A DNA stretch of 64,000 bases from Progne subis subis (GCA_022316685.1 JAKJHU010000030.1:13653360-13717359), one strand, 5' to 3'. Shown: positions 13,648 to 26,572, numbered from the stretch's first letter. Program-made: numbers and translations. Notes: a model not told the origin generated them from the sequence alone.

Positions 13648-13658
13648 CTTAGGAGCAT
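13638..13658 (-). CDS. Short upstream ORF overlapping the SNTB1 start
   Basis: An upstream ATG lies 11 nt before the SNTB1 initiator (A at 13658) in the +1-shifted frame. It has A at -3 and C at +4, a moderately good context. It encodes six codons (MLLRWR) and ends at TAG within codon 3-4 of SNTB1, so the two frames overlap. If the transcript starts upstream of this ATG, scanning ribosomes would meet it first, and it could dampen or modulate SNTB1 translation by leaky scanning or reinitiation. Whether it is translated is not known from sequence. Confidence 0.5.
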   Translation of the reverse strand: MLLRWR

Positions 13659-13826
13659 GCTGGAAGCGCCGAGTGACGGCACCCCCGGCACGGCTCGGCG
13701 CGGCTCGGCACAGCGCGGCGGCACCGGACTTCAGCCGGGGGGCGGCAGCTCCCGGCGCGCCGGGGTGGGGCGAGGAGCCGCGGCCGCCCCCCCGGGGCCG
13801 CGCCGGGGCGGGCGCACCTGGCGGCA

Positions 13827-13840
13827 CCGCCCGCGGGCGG
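13827..13840. promoter_or_regulatory. Perfect 14-bp GC-box palindrome
   Basis: The sequence CCGCCCGCGGGCGG equals its own reverse complement, so it carries an Sp1/KLF-type GC box on each strand with a central CCGCGG. It lies about 180 bp upstream of the SNTB1 ATG inside the CpG island, close to an E-box-like CACCTG at 13815-13820. Use as a core promoter element is inferred. Confidence 0.5.
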
Positions 13841-16800
13841 AGTGGGACCGGGGTGTCCCGCCCCTCCCGCGGGGACGCGGCGTGGGACACCCCTGGCTGA
13901 GCCGCGGCACCCTTCGGGCCCGGGCTGTGGTGGTGTCTTGCGCTGCAGGGACCCCGCGGTGCCAGCCCCGGCAGCTGCCGTTTGCAGTGGGTTGCAAGGG
14001 GAGCAGAAGGAAACCAACGGCAGGGAAGAGATGAGGAAAACCCGACTCTTTTTTCCCCAGGGATTTTTCTGTAAAGTTTTAGGGCATTAAAACTAACGGG
14101 TGGCCCCAAGGTACTTAAATTTCAGCTGTATGGAAATAGAATACGAGTTATTTCACCGCTTTGTAGGATGGAGGTATTAAGTGCTTGTGACGGGTATTTT
14201 TGCACATTTTATAACTGTTTTCTATGCCCTTTGATTACAAGTGTTAAGGACTCGTGGAGGCTATATGTCCAGTTTTGCTGTTTTCCCCATACTCCCTTGC
14301 CTCCTAGGAAACAATAGGTGCCAGACAAGGGGCTTGTAGCTCCAGCTCAGGCATCAGAGCAGGACACGCTTTCACATTGCCTTTCAGAAATGTCCCCAGC
14401 AGGCATAGAGGTGCTCCCCCACAGCATCTACAGACAGGACGCGCCTCCAGGACTGCCTTTGTTTCTGCTCCTTGCAGAGCAGCTCTGCCTCCCTCCTGAG
14501 CTGGAATGAAAACTCCAGCGGTTCTGGACCATTTGGTGTATGTGTGAACAACACTTTGTGGAGGTTGGGATGGCCAGAGAAGTTGTTAGTCCCAATCATT
14601 TCAGCCGTGTGAGTCATGGGTCTCCCTAAGTGCCGTACCTTGCTCTTTTGTAAAGTGATGCCATTCATTTCTGGGGGTTTGCTTCCAGGTACACACATGC
14701 CCCAGGTTAATGTGGGCTGGGCAACTTGGGACTCACCTCCTCAGCATGGGGTGAGACCTGTAGATGGGATCATCCTCAGACAAGCTTAACTTGGTTTAGT
14801 AGGGTCTCTTAGACCATGCTGTTAGCACTAAGCTGCACCGAACACTTTCCCTTCCCTCCAAAAGAGAGCCAAAGGAGGCCTCTACCGTGCTTCATCTTCA
14901 GCCTCATCCAGGCTGTGACGCTCAGGTCCCTCTGCCCCAGTAAGAATGCAGCCCTGCGCCTATGGAGAGTGAGAATCCACAGGTGATGGGTTATTCAAGG
15001 ATAATGAGTAGGTGGAGAAAAAGCAGACGGAAGAGAGGTCTCTTCATTTCTCATGTTAATCACTGCAAGGTGAAAAGCTACAATTAAGTTTTCAGGGCTT
15101 TGAATCCTGAGTGAAAAGAAGCATGTCCCGCTAAACCTGAATAAGGCACTTAATCGCTATACAGAAGGAGGCTGCAACGCACCCTTTTCTCTTTTGCTGA
15201 TTCCTCCCTTCTTGCTTTAGGTAGCTCATGTACAATACCCGGGATGGTTGGGTTGGTGGGCTTTTGTGGATCCCGTTCCCATGTACAAAGTATAATCAAT
15301 GAATGTGCTCCTTCAGTTCCAGCAGTTTCAGGTAGGTGAGAGAGGGATGGGAGGGAAAAGACAGGCTTGCAAAAATCAGGTCTCGCAGTGCCGGTTGTCG
15401 TAGCACTCACAGTCCTGTGTAGTTTCAAGCCTAAGTGTCCAGGCCAGGTTATAAAATCAGACATCTGTTTTCAAGCTATCAGCTCTTACCAGTTATTTCA
15501 TGTTTCTTCTTCATGAATTAGCAAAGAATCAGTGCTGCTGTTAATGGAAATGTGTATTTTTAAAGTAGTTTCAGAAAATTTACAATGAGGAGATATTCAT
15601 TTCTGTGCTGTTGTGCAAAGGTAATAGAGAAAGGAAAGTAAATATTTAATGCCTTATGCTTCTTCGGCATGCTGTGTGTTTGGGCCATGTTTGCTGAGTG
15701 TGTCTGGTGCTCCAGTGGGATTCCCATGGAACTTGCTCATATAGACAATTGCACTGTGCGTATCCAAGAGTTGTGCTTGTTTTAGCTATTTTCCTTTCCC
15801 ATCCCAACAGAGGTAAATAATAAAGTTTCCCAGGGCCAGATCTGAGATATGGATCCCTGGTACAAAAAAGACTTTATATCAGCCTTCACTGCTTCCTCCT
15901 CCCACTTTCTTCCCACCTTGGATCTGTAAAGAAAACAGAGGTGATGCTTTAGTCTTGAAAATAAAGGTAAAGATAGTGTAAGAGATGCTAAGGCAGAGGC
16001 TTGAGGCAAACAGTGTCCCAGATTGTCTTTCCTCCTGAAGACACTGCAGCTGATACCTGATGTCTGTGTTCCCTGTCCTGGGAGCACAGGCTCATAATTG
16101 TGTTTGTGTACCCTGAGTCTTTGTGTACCCCAAGACCGACTTGGGCTGCTGAACTGAGGTTGAGAAGGAAAAGGTGTCTTGAGACTTCTCTGCTGGTACC
16201 CCTGCCAACATTACTGTCCTTGGTCCTGCCTCAGGTCTGCCAGTCATGCCTGCAATGTGATTTCTGAAATTCAGGTTTATGCAGCAGGAGCAGAAACCAA
16301 AGCTAAAACCAGGTGTTCAACTGGGTGTTCAGCTATTGGATGCTCAGGGTTGCCACAGATAACATTGTTGTTCCAAAGTCAGCTGCTGGTACTTAATGGT
16401 TTCCAGGGCATAGCAGAAAGCAAATTCCTAATTTCAACTACAAACAAAGCAAAGATGCTTTCTGGCAGCATCTGTAATTACTCACACTGCAATTGCAGTG
16501 TTCCATGTAACTCTCTGCAAGGAAGATGTGTGGTGGGATGGCCAAAGCACTCAACACTTCCAAACTTCCATCTCTAATCACTAGAAAGGCCTCCAGCACA
16601 GACAAAGCTTAGCAAAACTCTCTCTCTATCAGTTGTCCTTCTGAAAGGCTTTGCTGTGAAGAATGGAGTCTTTCAAACAAGCAAAAATTTTTTATTTTAT
16701 TTTTGTATTTTAGCAGTGCTTAAATGTTTGAACTAGACTAGTGTCCCTTTCACTCCTGCTGTATAAACAAATTGTTAGGCAAGATAATGCTAATAGCTGC

Positions 16801-19800
16801 TGTTGACCTGCAGGGGCCTATGGGCTCAACTAAAGTCAAGGGCCTAAATGGAAGAAGCAGTTCAGTGAACTGGAAGAAGTCAGGGTATTGAAAAACACAG
16901 AAGCTGCTTCCCAGGATAAGGAGCACTGAAGCACTGTGTGCAGGTCATAAAGTGCAGCAGTGATGTCTGAGGAACTGCCCGGGTGACCAAGCAAGATCAA
17001 GGGATTTGGGGTCTGTGCGTGCGTGCAAGAACAAAAATACAAGAAAAACTGCAGAAGGGGTTGTGGTAGGGCACTAGGGATGTTCTTGAGGCTCAGCTTT
17101 ACTATAGAAGCTACTGGAGGCAGAATGAGGACACTGCCTGTTGTTGGGGGCTTTCCCCTCTCTTTTCAAGCAAAGAGGTCAGTGTTCACATCTTGTGTAA
17201 ATTGTCTTTCTGATAGCAAAATCACTGCAAGGCCACATATGCAAGCTCACCACTCAGTGGTGCAGGAAACATAGCTCCTATTCCACTCACAGGCAGAGCA
17301 GGTAAGGATGCAAGAGAGCCTTTCTATAGCTGTGGCTTCTTTATGACTGTCTGTGCTTTTCTATTGCAGAGGTGTAATTTTTGAAGGACTTCTGGGACAT
17401 GCTCAAACCCTTCTTGTATCTTATTTTTCTTCCTTTTTGCATTATCAGTGTTACAACAGCTCAAAGCCAGCTCAGCCTAAATTGTTTTAAATTGGGAACA
17501 AGAGGGTTGTGATCCTTGAACATGTTTCAGATGACGGAGGTTGGACAAAATCAGATCTGGATAATGACGTTCCCATCTTGTTACCCTGACACCGACCAGC
17601 TCAGCAGACGGATCTGGATAGGAAAGGAAGGAAGTCCAGTGTCGGAAGGCCAGTGCTGGAAACCTGACAAGTAATGAGAAAGCTGGAAGGGAGTTCAGCT
17701 CCTTTAGTGACCCCAAACAGTGCAGCAGCCAAGTTTAAGTTCTTTTCTGAGGCACATGCCTGAACTGCTCGTTCCCCCATGGCAGCCTCTCCTGTGTCTA
17801 TGCCTGATGGGATGCAGCAGGGCAAGCTCCAGTCCTGATGCTGATGTCCCTGTTGCTCTGTGGGGGGACGTCACATGTGGCCTTCCAACAGGCATTGCTG
17901 GTGCAGAGCAAGCAGCCCACCTGATCCTCAGGAGTAATCCTCCCTTCCTCAGTGCTGAGGGGGCCTGTTGGCTTTAAAGTCGGCATTCAGTAATCATCGC
18001 TCATTGGTACTGGTGGGGTTTATGAAGATGTCAAGAGCACCTGAAGATCTTCATAACCTGGAGGTTGCATTATGGTTTGTTTTCCAAATTACAAAAGCAT
18101 TTGTTTTTCTTTTCCTAGTTTGAAGCTATCCAGGTTTTCCACACATCATGGCATTTGAAAATAAAATGAATGCATAACTGCTTGCCAGCAAATGCTTTAT
18201 GCATTCAGTTTTTCAAAGCAGGAACCTACTTGTGCGTACATGAAAGAAGTATGTGTGTGAAATCCATATGTGCACCTACCTGAGTCACATGTTAACTAGG
18301 CAAACTGAGCAAATATTCCCACAGCCATGGAGTTATGGGCCAGGATGCAAATGAATGTCTCCCTGCTGCAAATACAACTCTGGCACAAGTTAATGCAGAA
18401 GCAGGTGCCAGAAGTGTTCAGGTTCTTGTGCACAGAGATCTGAGTCTAGTTCTTTCTACCATTGAAATGACTTTAAAATCGACAGGATCAAGCTCAGAAC
18501 TCTAGAAACTTTTGCCTTGACTTCAAGCAATTTTATGAAAGAACTAATTCAAAAGACTGAAAATAAAGTTTCATTGCTACACTGTTTACACTATAGCAGA
18601 GTTTTTCCTTGTTTTGTGTCCTTCACTTGCTTTGAAGATCTCTCTCAGAGCACTAGTTTCTTAACATTTCATTCCAAGTTACTTTGATCCTGCAGTTTCT
18701 TGAATTAGTTTTTTATCTCATGCATACCGATCTCGCTCTACTCTGTAAGCTAAGCCCAGGATGTTTTAAATGCCAAGATCAGAAGTTTGCATTGCAGTAA
18801 TTCTTGAACATATAATAGATAATGAAAAAGATAGTGGAGCTCCAGATTCCATCCAACATGTTTGAGCTCTGGTTTTCATTTTCATCAGAATCATGTTAAT
18901 CTGTTTGGGTGTCAAAGCAACAAAGACATTTTTTACCATCTTTGTCTTTCCTCTTGGTGTAAACCGGTTTTTTAATGTTGTAGAGGCGACATATGTCGTG
19001 TGTTACAACTCTGACCCAGCAACGCAGTGACTACATTCCCATGTCCTCAACCTGTAATATCCTGTACATTCCTGCAAGTCTCACTTGGAGATGCCCCACC
19101 TTCCACTCCTCTCCTGCCATGGTGCCTGAGAAACACACTGTCCACAATGTCTTTGGACTTTTCCTGCCCTGGGATCCCCTGTGGCATTCACTTCTCCTGC
19201 AGTATTCACCAGACATCTGTGCCTGCAACCTGCTGCCCACAGAAGGAGAGAAACTGGCTGCTGTGCAGGTGCCAGAAGTGTTTGTTTCCTTTGTGCAAAG
19301 TAGTTCAGCTAGAAAAGCTAGTTTTCTCCAGCTGTACCCTCTCACAGGTGCAATAAGGTCATTGTCCCTCTTTCCATGCAACTTCCAAGGCCATAAGTCA
19401 ACCTATTACAGTGGTGGGAGACAGACGTGGTTTGTTCGGACCAAAGGGAAATGAAGAGAGGAGTTTGCAATCTGGAGACAGGCTGTTCTCCGAGACTGGT
19501 CCTGCAGAGATGATGCTGAGCTTGTACTGTGACTTCAGCACAAGTTTGTCTCCCAGGAGCATCCCCAAGCCCAAGAGAGGAAAGTGCCATGGTCCACCTG
19601 GTTACCAAAGAAGAGGTCTCTAGGAGCCCTCCAGGACCTGAGCAAGGCTCCCCTACCTGCCTGTCCTTGCTTGGAGCAGCAACTTGATTCTCCAGGTAGG
19701 AGAGGTTCTCTGTGCTTCAGAAGCACCTTACATTCTCACTGCCATCACCAGAGAGGGCAAGGAGCTCAGGCAGCCCCTTCAAGCTCTGCGCTGGGAAACT

Positions 19801-21079
19801 GAATGTGAGCTGCAAACCAGAAACTGGAGTCTTGCTCCCGCCCATGGCAGGGCAGGACCTGTTCAGAGGGGAAGCGGTGGATTTCCTGAGAAACACCTTG
19901 TGCTGCACAGAAAGCCTGCTCCGCCAAGGGATGAGAGAGCACAGAACTGTCACTGGAATGCTCACCTCCACAATTTTGCCTGCATTGTGGCATTGCCCTT
20001 TTTCCAAATTTCCATGTGGCATTGCCTTTTTTTTGTTTGTTTCACTTTTGAACTCTGCAATGGCTGAGTTGCATCTCTTGCTTCAGGTAGTATCTGTGCT
20101 TGTTGTCTTTTCAGACCTTCATAAATCAAGTATAAGTCTAGAGAGGGCAGGGGAACACTAATCTCAGAGAAAATGAGAATCAGCCTCACTATATTTTTTA
20201 TTCTTGTATGGTTCTCTTGTGGTCTAGACATAAAACATAGAGTGTACAGTTAATTCAGATAGGACTCATCACATTTGGGGGATTAATGACAGACCAAATT
20301 ATGAGGCAGATCTGGGAGGGAAATGTTGAAAGCATGTTCTTATTTTAGTGTAATCTCTCTGAGTTAGCTTTCCATTGTCAGTAATCACCTGAAAGAAATG
20401 TAGGGGCAGACTCAAGCAAGGCAGGGCAGGAGCAGATCCTTTACACACAATAGATCTATTCACTGCTACGATTGTCAAATGGATCACAGTTCTTTGTTAA
20501 ATCAGATACTTCTGTTGGAGGTAAACCCACCATATTTACGAATCACAGACATAGTTGCTTCAAATTACATTTTAAGAAACTATGAAGGTATTCAACACTG
20601 AAATCTAAGTGGCACTGGTTATGTGACATTTAAGCATCCTTTGTTAATCCCATCTATTGAACAGTACTTTCTAGAATGGTTGTTAGAGCCCTTTCCCAAA
20701 GTTTTTGGTTGTTTGGTTACGGATTGTCTTTATGTCAGTATTTTCCTGTGTATAGGCCCTTGTCTGCACGCTGTGATAGCCACTGTTGATGGACAAACCC
20801 TTGTTTTGTGTCCTAGTTCTCTATAAATTAATGGATACAATAATACTGAATTTCTTTTTAAAGTACCTTAACTTTCTTTAATGGAAATTATCATGCGAGT
20901 TACACAATGACATTTCTCAATATTCAAGATGAAATTAAAAGGTGAAAAAGTCACAGAGGATGCAGGAACCTCTAGATGTAATATCTTCTTCACCACCCAG
21001 TACTGCCAAACCACATCCCCTTTAGCACTTCCACACTGTGCACACTCTTGGTTGTGTGATAAGTAAATAGGCTGCCCTG

Positions 21080-21111
21080 CCCTACCTTACCCTACCCTAC
21101 CCTACCCTACC
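21080..21111. repeat. (CCCTA)n pentanucleotide microsatellite
   Basis: Six units of CCCTA with one early CCTTA variant, preceded by GCCCTGCCCTAC. The unit is one base shorter than the vertebrate telomere repeat CCCTAA. Confidence 0.85.
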
Positions 21112-22390
21112 TATCCATTCTATGTTCCCATCCCTGTGGTCACTGCCACTGCTTCTGCCCAAAAGTCTACCTAGATGGAAAGCTGTTGGTGGTTGGAGCT
21201 TTTTGGTAAATGACTAATAGATGTGACATACTAACCAGATTCATTTTTGTATATTTAACCCAGAAGTAATATCTACTCTAGACTTGAAAATCATGTTTAG
21301 TTTGAAACATATTCACCAATCTTCTGGCAGCATGGAGTAGACTGAATTCTTTTTGAAATTGGTATTATAGTGAAAGTGAACTTTTTGCATCTTTTCATAA
21401 AAAACTTGGTCTTTTGATAGGTGATATTAGTTAGACTGAATCACACTTAATGGAGAACATCATTTCAGTGATTGTGTGGTTTCTGAAATATTGGGGTTTT
21501 ATTTAGTATTTATCTAGTATAGATTAAAAATAGGTTGTTAAAATGAAGGTAGTAATAGAAATTGCACAATGTGTTTAACAATTGGTGAGATAGTCAGCAC
21601 AGTTATTTAGCCAAGTATACTTCCTCTGGGAATCTGGTTCTACCACATATAATTAGACAAAAAGCAGTGGGGAGAAGGAGGTGATTTTAGCAAAATATGC
21701 TTTTTTAATGCTAATGCAAATACAGAATAACTTTCTCACTAGATTTGAACTGAGACAAATAAGCATGAGCCTCTGAAATCCATCACCAAGAACACACAGG
21801 AGGGTAACTCTGGACTGCTTCCCAGTTGCCTACAGCAACTCTGATTTTTTTCTGTGTGGCAATCCATTATTGAAACATAACAATAAAAGCCAGATTGCTT
21901 TTTTTACATTTTACATTTACTATAAAAGTAAAAATGCAGTCATGATAACAGTGATAAGCTTATATAATTGCAGTATATACTTGGCCAGAGAACACAAAAT
22001 TCCTAAAGATAGTGCTGTTTTGAGCCTATGGGGATGAATCTATTTTTTTAATCCAGACTCTTTTAATGTTGTTTTAAAGCTGGATTAGAATTAACGTAGG
22101 GAAGTGCAACTAGCAGAGCTGTGAGCAGTGTGGAAAAAACAACTCCAGCCTCCTGGAAGAGCCCATGTGGTGATCAGTACCACCAATCCAAGGCAGTGGA
22201 GGGTGAGTCCTGAAGTACTGTATAAAGACTGGAGAAGAACTTGAATGGGGACATGCTGCAGAATGAGGATCCACTTGTCGGTCAGCACTCAAATATCTGA
22301 CTCCCATTAGTCTTTCACAGCTAACCCCTGCCCTATCTGAGAGTAGCAGTTGCAGCTTACTGGAAACCAGCATTATTTGGTGGCAGATTT

Positions 22391-22410
22391 TTTGTTTGTT
22401 TGTTTGTTTG
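22391..22410. repeat. (TTTG)n tetranucleotide microsatellite
   Basis: About five perfect TTTG units flanked by T-runs. Confidence 0.85.
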
Positions 22411-24279
22411 TTTTAACATTTTGTTCATACAATACTACATTCCAGTTCCATTCACTGCCAGGAAACTCTCTGCTGTTGTGGCAGCAGTTGTGAAATCAGT
22501 GTGAAAATTTATAGATCTAAACAGCTGTCAGTGTTCTCTTACAAAACAGACACCCCCAGCCCCAAAAGACCTGAGACTGGTAGAATTTTGTGTGCCTTTC
22601 TGCAGACAGTCCAGCAGCTCTGAGCATTCACGCCTCACTGACATTTGCAGGGCTCCCACGATCCCTGGGGCAGTGATGGGCTAGATGGGGATAACTGTAG
22701 AGCTCTAAGGTTTCGAAGCCTTTCACATCTGCACAACAAATGTGGAACATCTGTTGTCTCATGGAGAGCATTTGTTTCCTTAAGAAAATCCCTAACTTAT
22801 TGGGGTTTTGTCTTAGGGTAATGCTCGCGTGGGAAATCACGTCTCTTGGATGGGATGTTTGGCTCGCTATCCACATGGCAAACGAAGTGGCTGTTGTGAG
22901 GGTCCCTGCAACCATGTCTTCTGCTGGATCAGGTGACACTTCCTGAACCACCATCCTGATCAGTTCCTGTAGTCCAGCTGTGTTGCTGTCCTACATGATC
23001 TACTGTAGATTTTCTTAAACCATGACAAAACATCCCTTATTTATCTTTACTGTGTGCAGAAGGCTGTTCTGCATGACCATTTCTGATACTGCAGGAACAA
23101 TTTCTACTGAGTAGTTAGAAGTAGCTCATCAATGTGTAAGTTTGTCAGTTCTGCAGCAGGTACAGCTTGGGGATGTCCCCAGCACAGCCAGCTTTGCCAT
23201 TCTATATAAGAACACTAACACATTCAATACTGTCTATAAAATGATCTAGGTACAGCAAGAACTGCCTGGGAGGATCTCTGTGTCTGTTCAGAATTCCCCT
23301 GTGTAATCCCATCTAATTCCTCCTGAAGGAATTAGACACATTTACTGTGAGGGTGTTAGTGAGCTCAGGCAATCACCTTGTCTGAGATCAGTCCCTTGTG
23401 TCACCCCTGCAGGGACCAGCTGAGAGCTCTGGGACCACCCAGGGAACCAATGTCTGAATGTGCAGGGTATGCACCCAGGTGCAGCCCTGACACCAGCACC
23501 ACCAGAGATGTAACTGTAGGACACACCTGAATGTCTGTAACTTAAATTCCATTGCTCACAAGCACATAAGGCTTCTGGCTCCATAGCAGGAGGTCTGGAA
23601 ATTTTGGCATTTTAAAGTGCTTCCAAGTCCCAAATGAAACCCTGGGACAAGAATCAAAGATTCTGGAAGTAGGACTCTGTCTCTGCACTCTCTTTTAGGT
23701 CAGTTTTAGTGGAAAACTCAAGACAAAAAGTTCTGTTTCCCTCATGTTGCTGCAAGAATTTCTTGGGAATTGTTTTTAAGACAACCCATTTAGTGTGTTT
23801 AAGAATGAGTTAGGAAAAACAGGGAGACTATAAATGCATCTGTCATGGTCACTGTACCACTTTTCAGTTCTGTTTGAAACTTTGGTTGTGGTGAGCTGCC
23901 ATTGCATCTGGGCCCAGTGCATTGACATGTTTGGGTAAGAAATGTGTCAGCTTTTGTTGAAAATCACTTATTGAGAAACATGGAGGATTTATGCTTCTCT
24001 TCTAATCCTTGGAATTATTCTCAGAAGGTTTTCCTCAGTAGAATAAGAAAATTCAAGGTTCACACTAATTTTCTTGAAATATTACTTTGACTTCTGAGGG
24101 GCTTTGAAGGGAACACCACTGTTGAACAGAGGAGTGTTGCAGAAGGGAGTATAAAATCACAAATAAAGCAAATTCCCTTTCTCTGCTTCCCTGGCCTACA
24201 ACACTCATCATTTTTTTTCCCCATACATCTTTGCAAAGAGCAGGTTTCCCTGTGTTGTCCATGATCAGCTTATGACTAA

Positions 24280-25273
24280 AATTGCCCAAGTGCTGAGAAA
24301 CAGACTGGATGAGCGGATGAAAGGGGGGTGGAAAATTAGATTGTTAGTGATCCATGACCTAGAATAACTGTCAGCCAGTTACTAGTGGTATATCTCATGG
24401 ATTGATGTTGGAGCCCAGTGTTGTTTAATGCCTTTATTAATGGCACATGGGGATAAAGTGCACTCTCAGTGAGTTTGTGGGCAAGCAATCAATAACCTGG
24501 AGGGCAGGTCTTCTATTCAGAGGGCCTTGGACAGTCTGGGGAGGTGAGCTGGCAGGTACTTGTGAAGTTCTGAGAATGTCAATGCACGTTCCTGCAGCTG
24601 GACCAGAATAACTCACTGCATCAGTACAGGCTGGGGCCAAATGACATGGAAGCAGCTTTGCAGAAAAGACCTGGGAGCCTAGCTGGAGTGTGAAGTGTGT
24701 CCTTGTAACAATGTCATCACGGGCTGTGTTACCAAAACAGTAATGAGCAGGAGGGAAGTGATTTTCCCCCCATTAATTAGCATCTTTAAGACTGCATCTG
24801 GAGCAGTGTGACCAGTTTTGGTCTCCCTGGAGCAAACAAAACATTAATAACCATAGCAAGTCCCACAGAAATTCACTGAGATGTTCATGAGCTGAAGCAT
24901 ATGGTACAAGAGGAGAGAATGAGGGAGTTGGGCTCGTTCAGCCTGGAGGAGGCTCAGGGGTTCTCAGTGCTGTTTACAGCCCCCTGATAGGAGGGCGTGG
25001 AGTAGACACATACAGACTCTTCTTGGTGTGCCCAGGGAAGTGATGGGCACAACTTGAAATGTGGGAAATCGATACAAGGATTCCTAAGGGGCAGGGTGGA
25101 AACCCAGCAAGGGTGCCCAAATATTTAAACAGTGACCCAGAAAGACTGTGAATCTCCATCCTTGTAGATTTCAACTGGACAGAGCCCTGAACGAGCTGCA
25201 CTGGCCCCAACCCTGCTCTGAACAGAAGACTGGAATAGACAGGTCCAGCAATGCTGTGATTTTGTGACTGTGT
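24280..25273 (+). mobile_element. CR1 LINE, 3' part of ORF2 plus 3' UTR (degraded)
   Basis: The plus strand follows the CR1 ORF2 3' portion in order. First comes a CTGGATGAG block. At about 24395-24475 there is a decayed reverse-transcriptase stretch with 'ggagcccagtgttgtttaatgcc' and 'gtgcactctcagtgagtttgtggg' (compare the CR1 peptide blocks ..GPVLFN.. and ..CTLSKFADD..). Next are 'ctgcatctggagcagtgtgaccagttttggtctccc' (about 24793), 'gagaatgagggagttgggctcgttcagcctggagga' (about 24914), 'agactcttcttggtgtgcccagggaagtgatgggcacaac' (about 25014), and an end in ATTTTGTGACTGTG (about 25258-25271) resembling the CR1 8-bp terminal repeats. Many stops and frameshifts make it inactive. About 1 kb is long for a CR1 copy. 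The 5' border is approximate. Confidence 0.8.
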
Positions 25274-26562
25274 TAGCTGAAGGGAAGATAGAGCCAGGAA
25301 AGACCTGTGCTTTCCTGGCCATGTCAGCTTGTTCTCTGCAGACAGCAGGACAGCAGAGCACACTCCACTGCACATCAGCTGGGTGTCTGCTATTTTTAGC
25401 AAATACTGGAAAATGAATAAGGGGTAGATACAACCACACTGACTGTCCATCAACACTGTTTAGTGACGTGAATCTAATTGACCTCCCACTGAAGCGCATT
25501 ATAAGATTCCCACCCATATAATGGGATGTGATAAAGGTTCCATAAAAACAGTAGGATTTAAAAGTCCGCAGCATTAGCGGCAGAAGTCACAGTAGCTCAT
25601 ACAGAGCTTTCCCCTGCCCTTTCCCAATGCCTCATCAGACACACACACACTCATTCCCACACACATGCAACCTTCTCTGTGATATCTGCAGTTCTATACT
25701 GTAAATCCTACAGCACTAAAATTAATTAAAAGGGAGATGCATATCAACTCTCAAAAGGAGAATGAGACTGTTCATTATACATAAAAATGTATTAAATCTT
25801 CAAGAACACCTTGGGAATGCTGGAAGGTTGAGGCTATAATAGATATGAAGAGATCAAAGAATATTGGTTTCATCAACCTGGTTTTTTTCACGATAGTCCT
25901 AATTCAGAACAGAGTGTAGTTAGTCAGGTGTGATTAACTTCTTCTGGGATCTGACATGTTCCTTTCTTTTGTATCAAGAACCAAGTAACCAATCAGCAGA
26001 AATGTGCCATTACCTGAAAGAATATGATCTTTTGATTTTCCTCTGCTGTGGCTGAACAAGTGTCTTTTGTTCCTTGAGTAGAAGAGTGATAAAAAGGGGG
26101 TTGCACAGAATAACATAAAGAAGAATTGGGCCTTATATAACATTCTCGGCAGGAAAAGGACAATTTGGGAGGGGTTTCATTAATGCCCCGATCTCTGCAG
26201 GAAACCCAGCGGGGAGGAAGGGAAGAGCAGCGAGTACAATCAGACGTTTGTTAAGTGAAATTGGACCTATGAGCATATGAGAGGCTGCACGTTCATTCAG
26301 ACAATGCAGTAAAATAAACAGAATGTGACAGCAAGAGATGAATGGGAAGTTAATTCTATTCACATTTACAAGATTTCAATGGCAATATTTTCTGAACAAT
26401 GGTCCCTATTGATGCTACAAGTGCTTACACATTGTGCCTGCTACTTGCTGAACAGACATGACACTATTCGAGCAGCTGTATTCTCTAATTGGGAAGGGAA
26501 GTTTCCAAAAATGATGAAAGGCTATGTCTCATCCATGATGGAACTGTTTGGAATGTAACTCA

Positions 26563-26572
26563 TTTTGGCGCC
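26563..26572 (+). promoter_or_regulatory. E2F-like motif TTTTGGCGCC
   Basis: Matches the E2F consensus TTTSGCGC and contains a CpG in AT-rich DNA. The same ten bases recur on the minus strand at 33544-33553. Function is inferred only from the motif. Confidence 0.25.

Larger units (their letters stand above)
12740..13960 (-). promoter_or_regulatory. SNTB1: CpG-island promoter and 5' UTR of SNTB1
   Basis: This is the only long stretch with dense CpG and very high GC in the window. It covers the coding exon, the inferred 5' UTR (from 13648 upward) and the start of intron 1. No TATA box is seen upstream of the ATG; instead there are many GC boxes (GGGCGG/CCGCCC), for example around 13617-13632 and 13825-13842, and a CRE-like TGACG at about 13674. 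That composition is typical of a dispersed, TATA-less promoter. The transcription start cannot be fixed from sequence; a position between about 13680 and 13900 is inferred. The borders are judged by eye from CpG density. Confidence 0.85.
14100..24279. other. Non-coding upstream flank of SNTB1, segment 1
   Basis: This stretch begins just above the SNTB1 CpG island. I see no exon with a recognisable domain and no RNA gene. Contents are largely unique sequence with a (CCCTA)n run at 21080-21111 and a (TTTG)n run at 22391-22410. Open frames of up to about 150 codons (for example 18993-19454 and 19712-20161, plus) have no family resemblance I can name and overlap other frames on both strands. Confidence 0.7.

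Noticed and set aside
13183..14034. 283-codon plus-strand open frame across the CpG island
   Set aside because: It is antisense to SNTB1 exon 1; GC-rich sequence lacks stop codons. The peptide is Ala/Arg/Pro-rich without domains.
13648..14109. N-terminal extension of SNTB1 upstream of MAVAAA
   Set aside because: The frame is open but has no ATG above the known start (its first codon is TTG), and the peptide is unlike syntrophins.
17525..17580. Possible CR1 3' end (GAGGTTGGACAAAATCAGATCT)
   Set aside because: It resembles the CR1 TTGGACTAGATGATCT block, but the expected TCCCTTCCAACC and terminal repeats do not follow cleanly.
19712..20161. 149-codon plus-strand open frame
   Set aside because: No recognisable domain, overlapped by several frames on both strands, and no CpG or promoter context.
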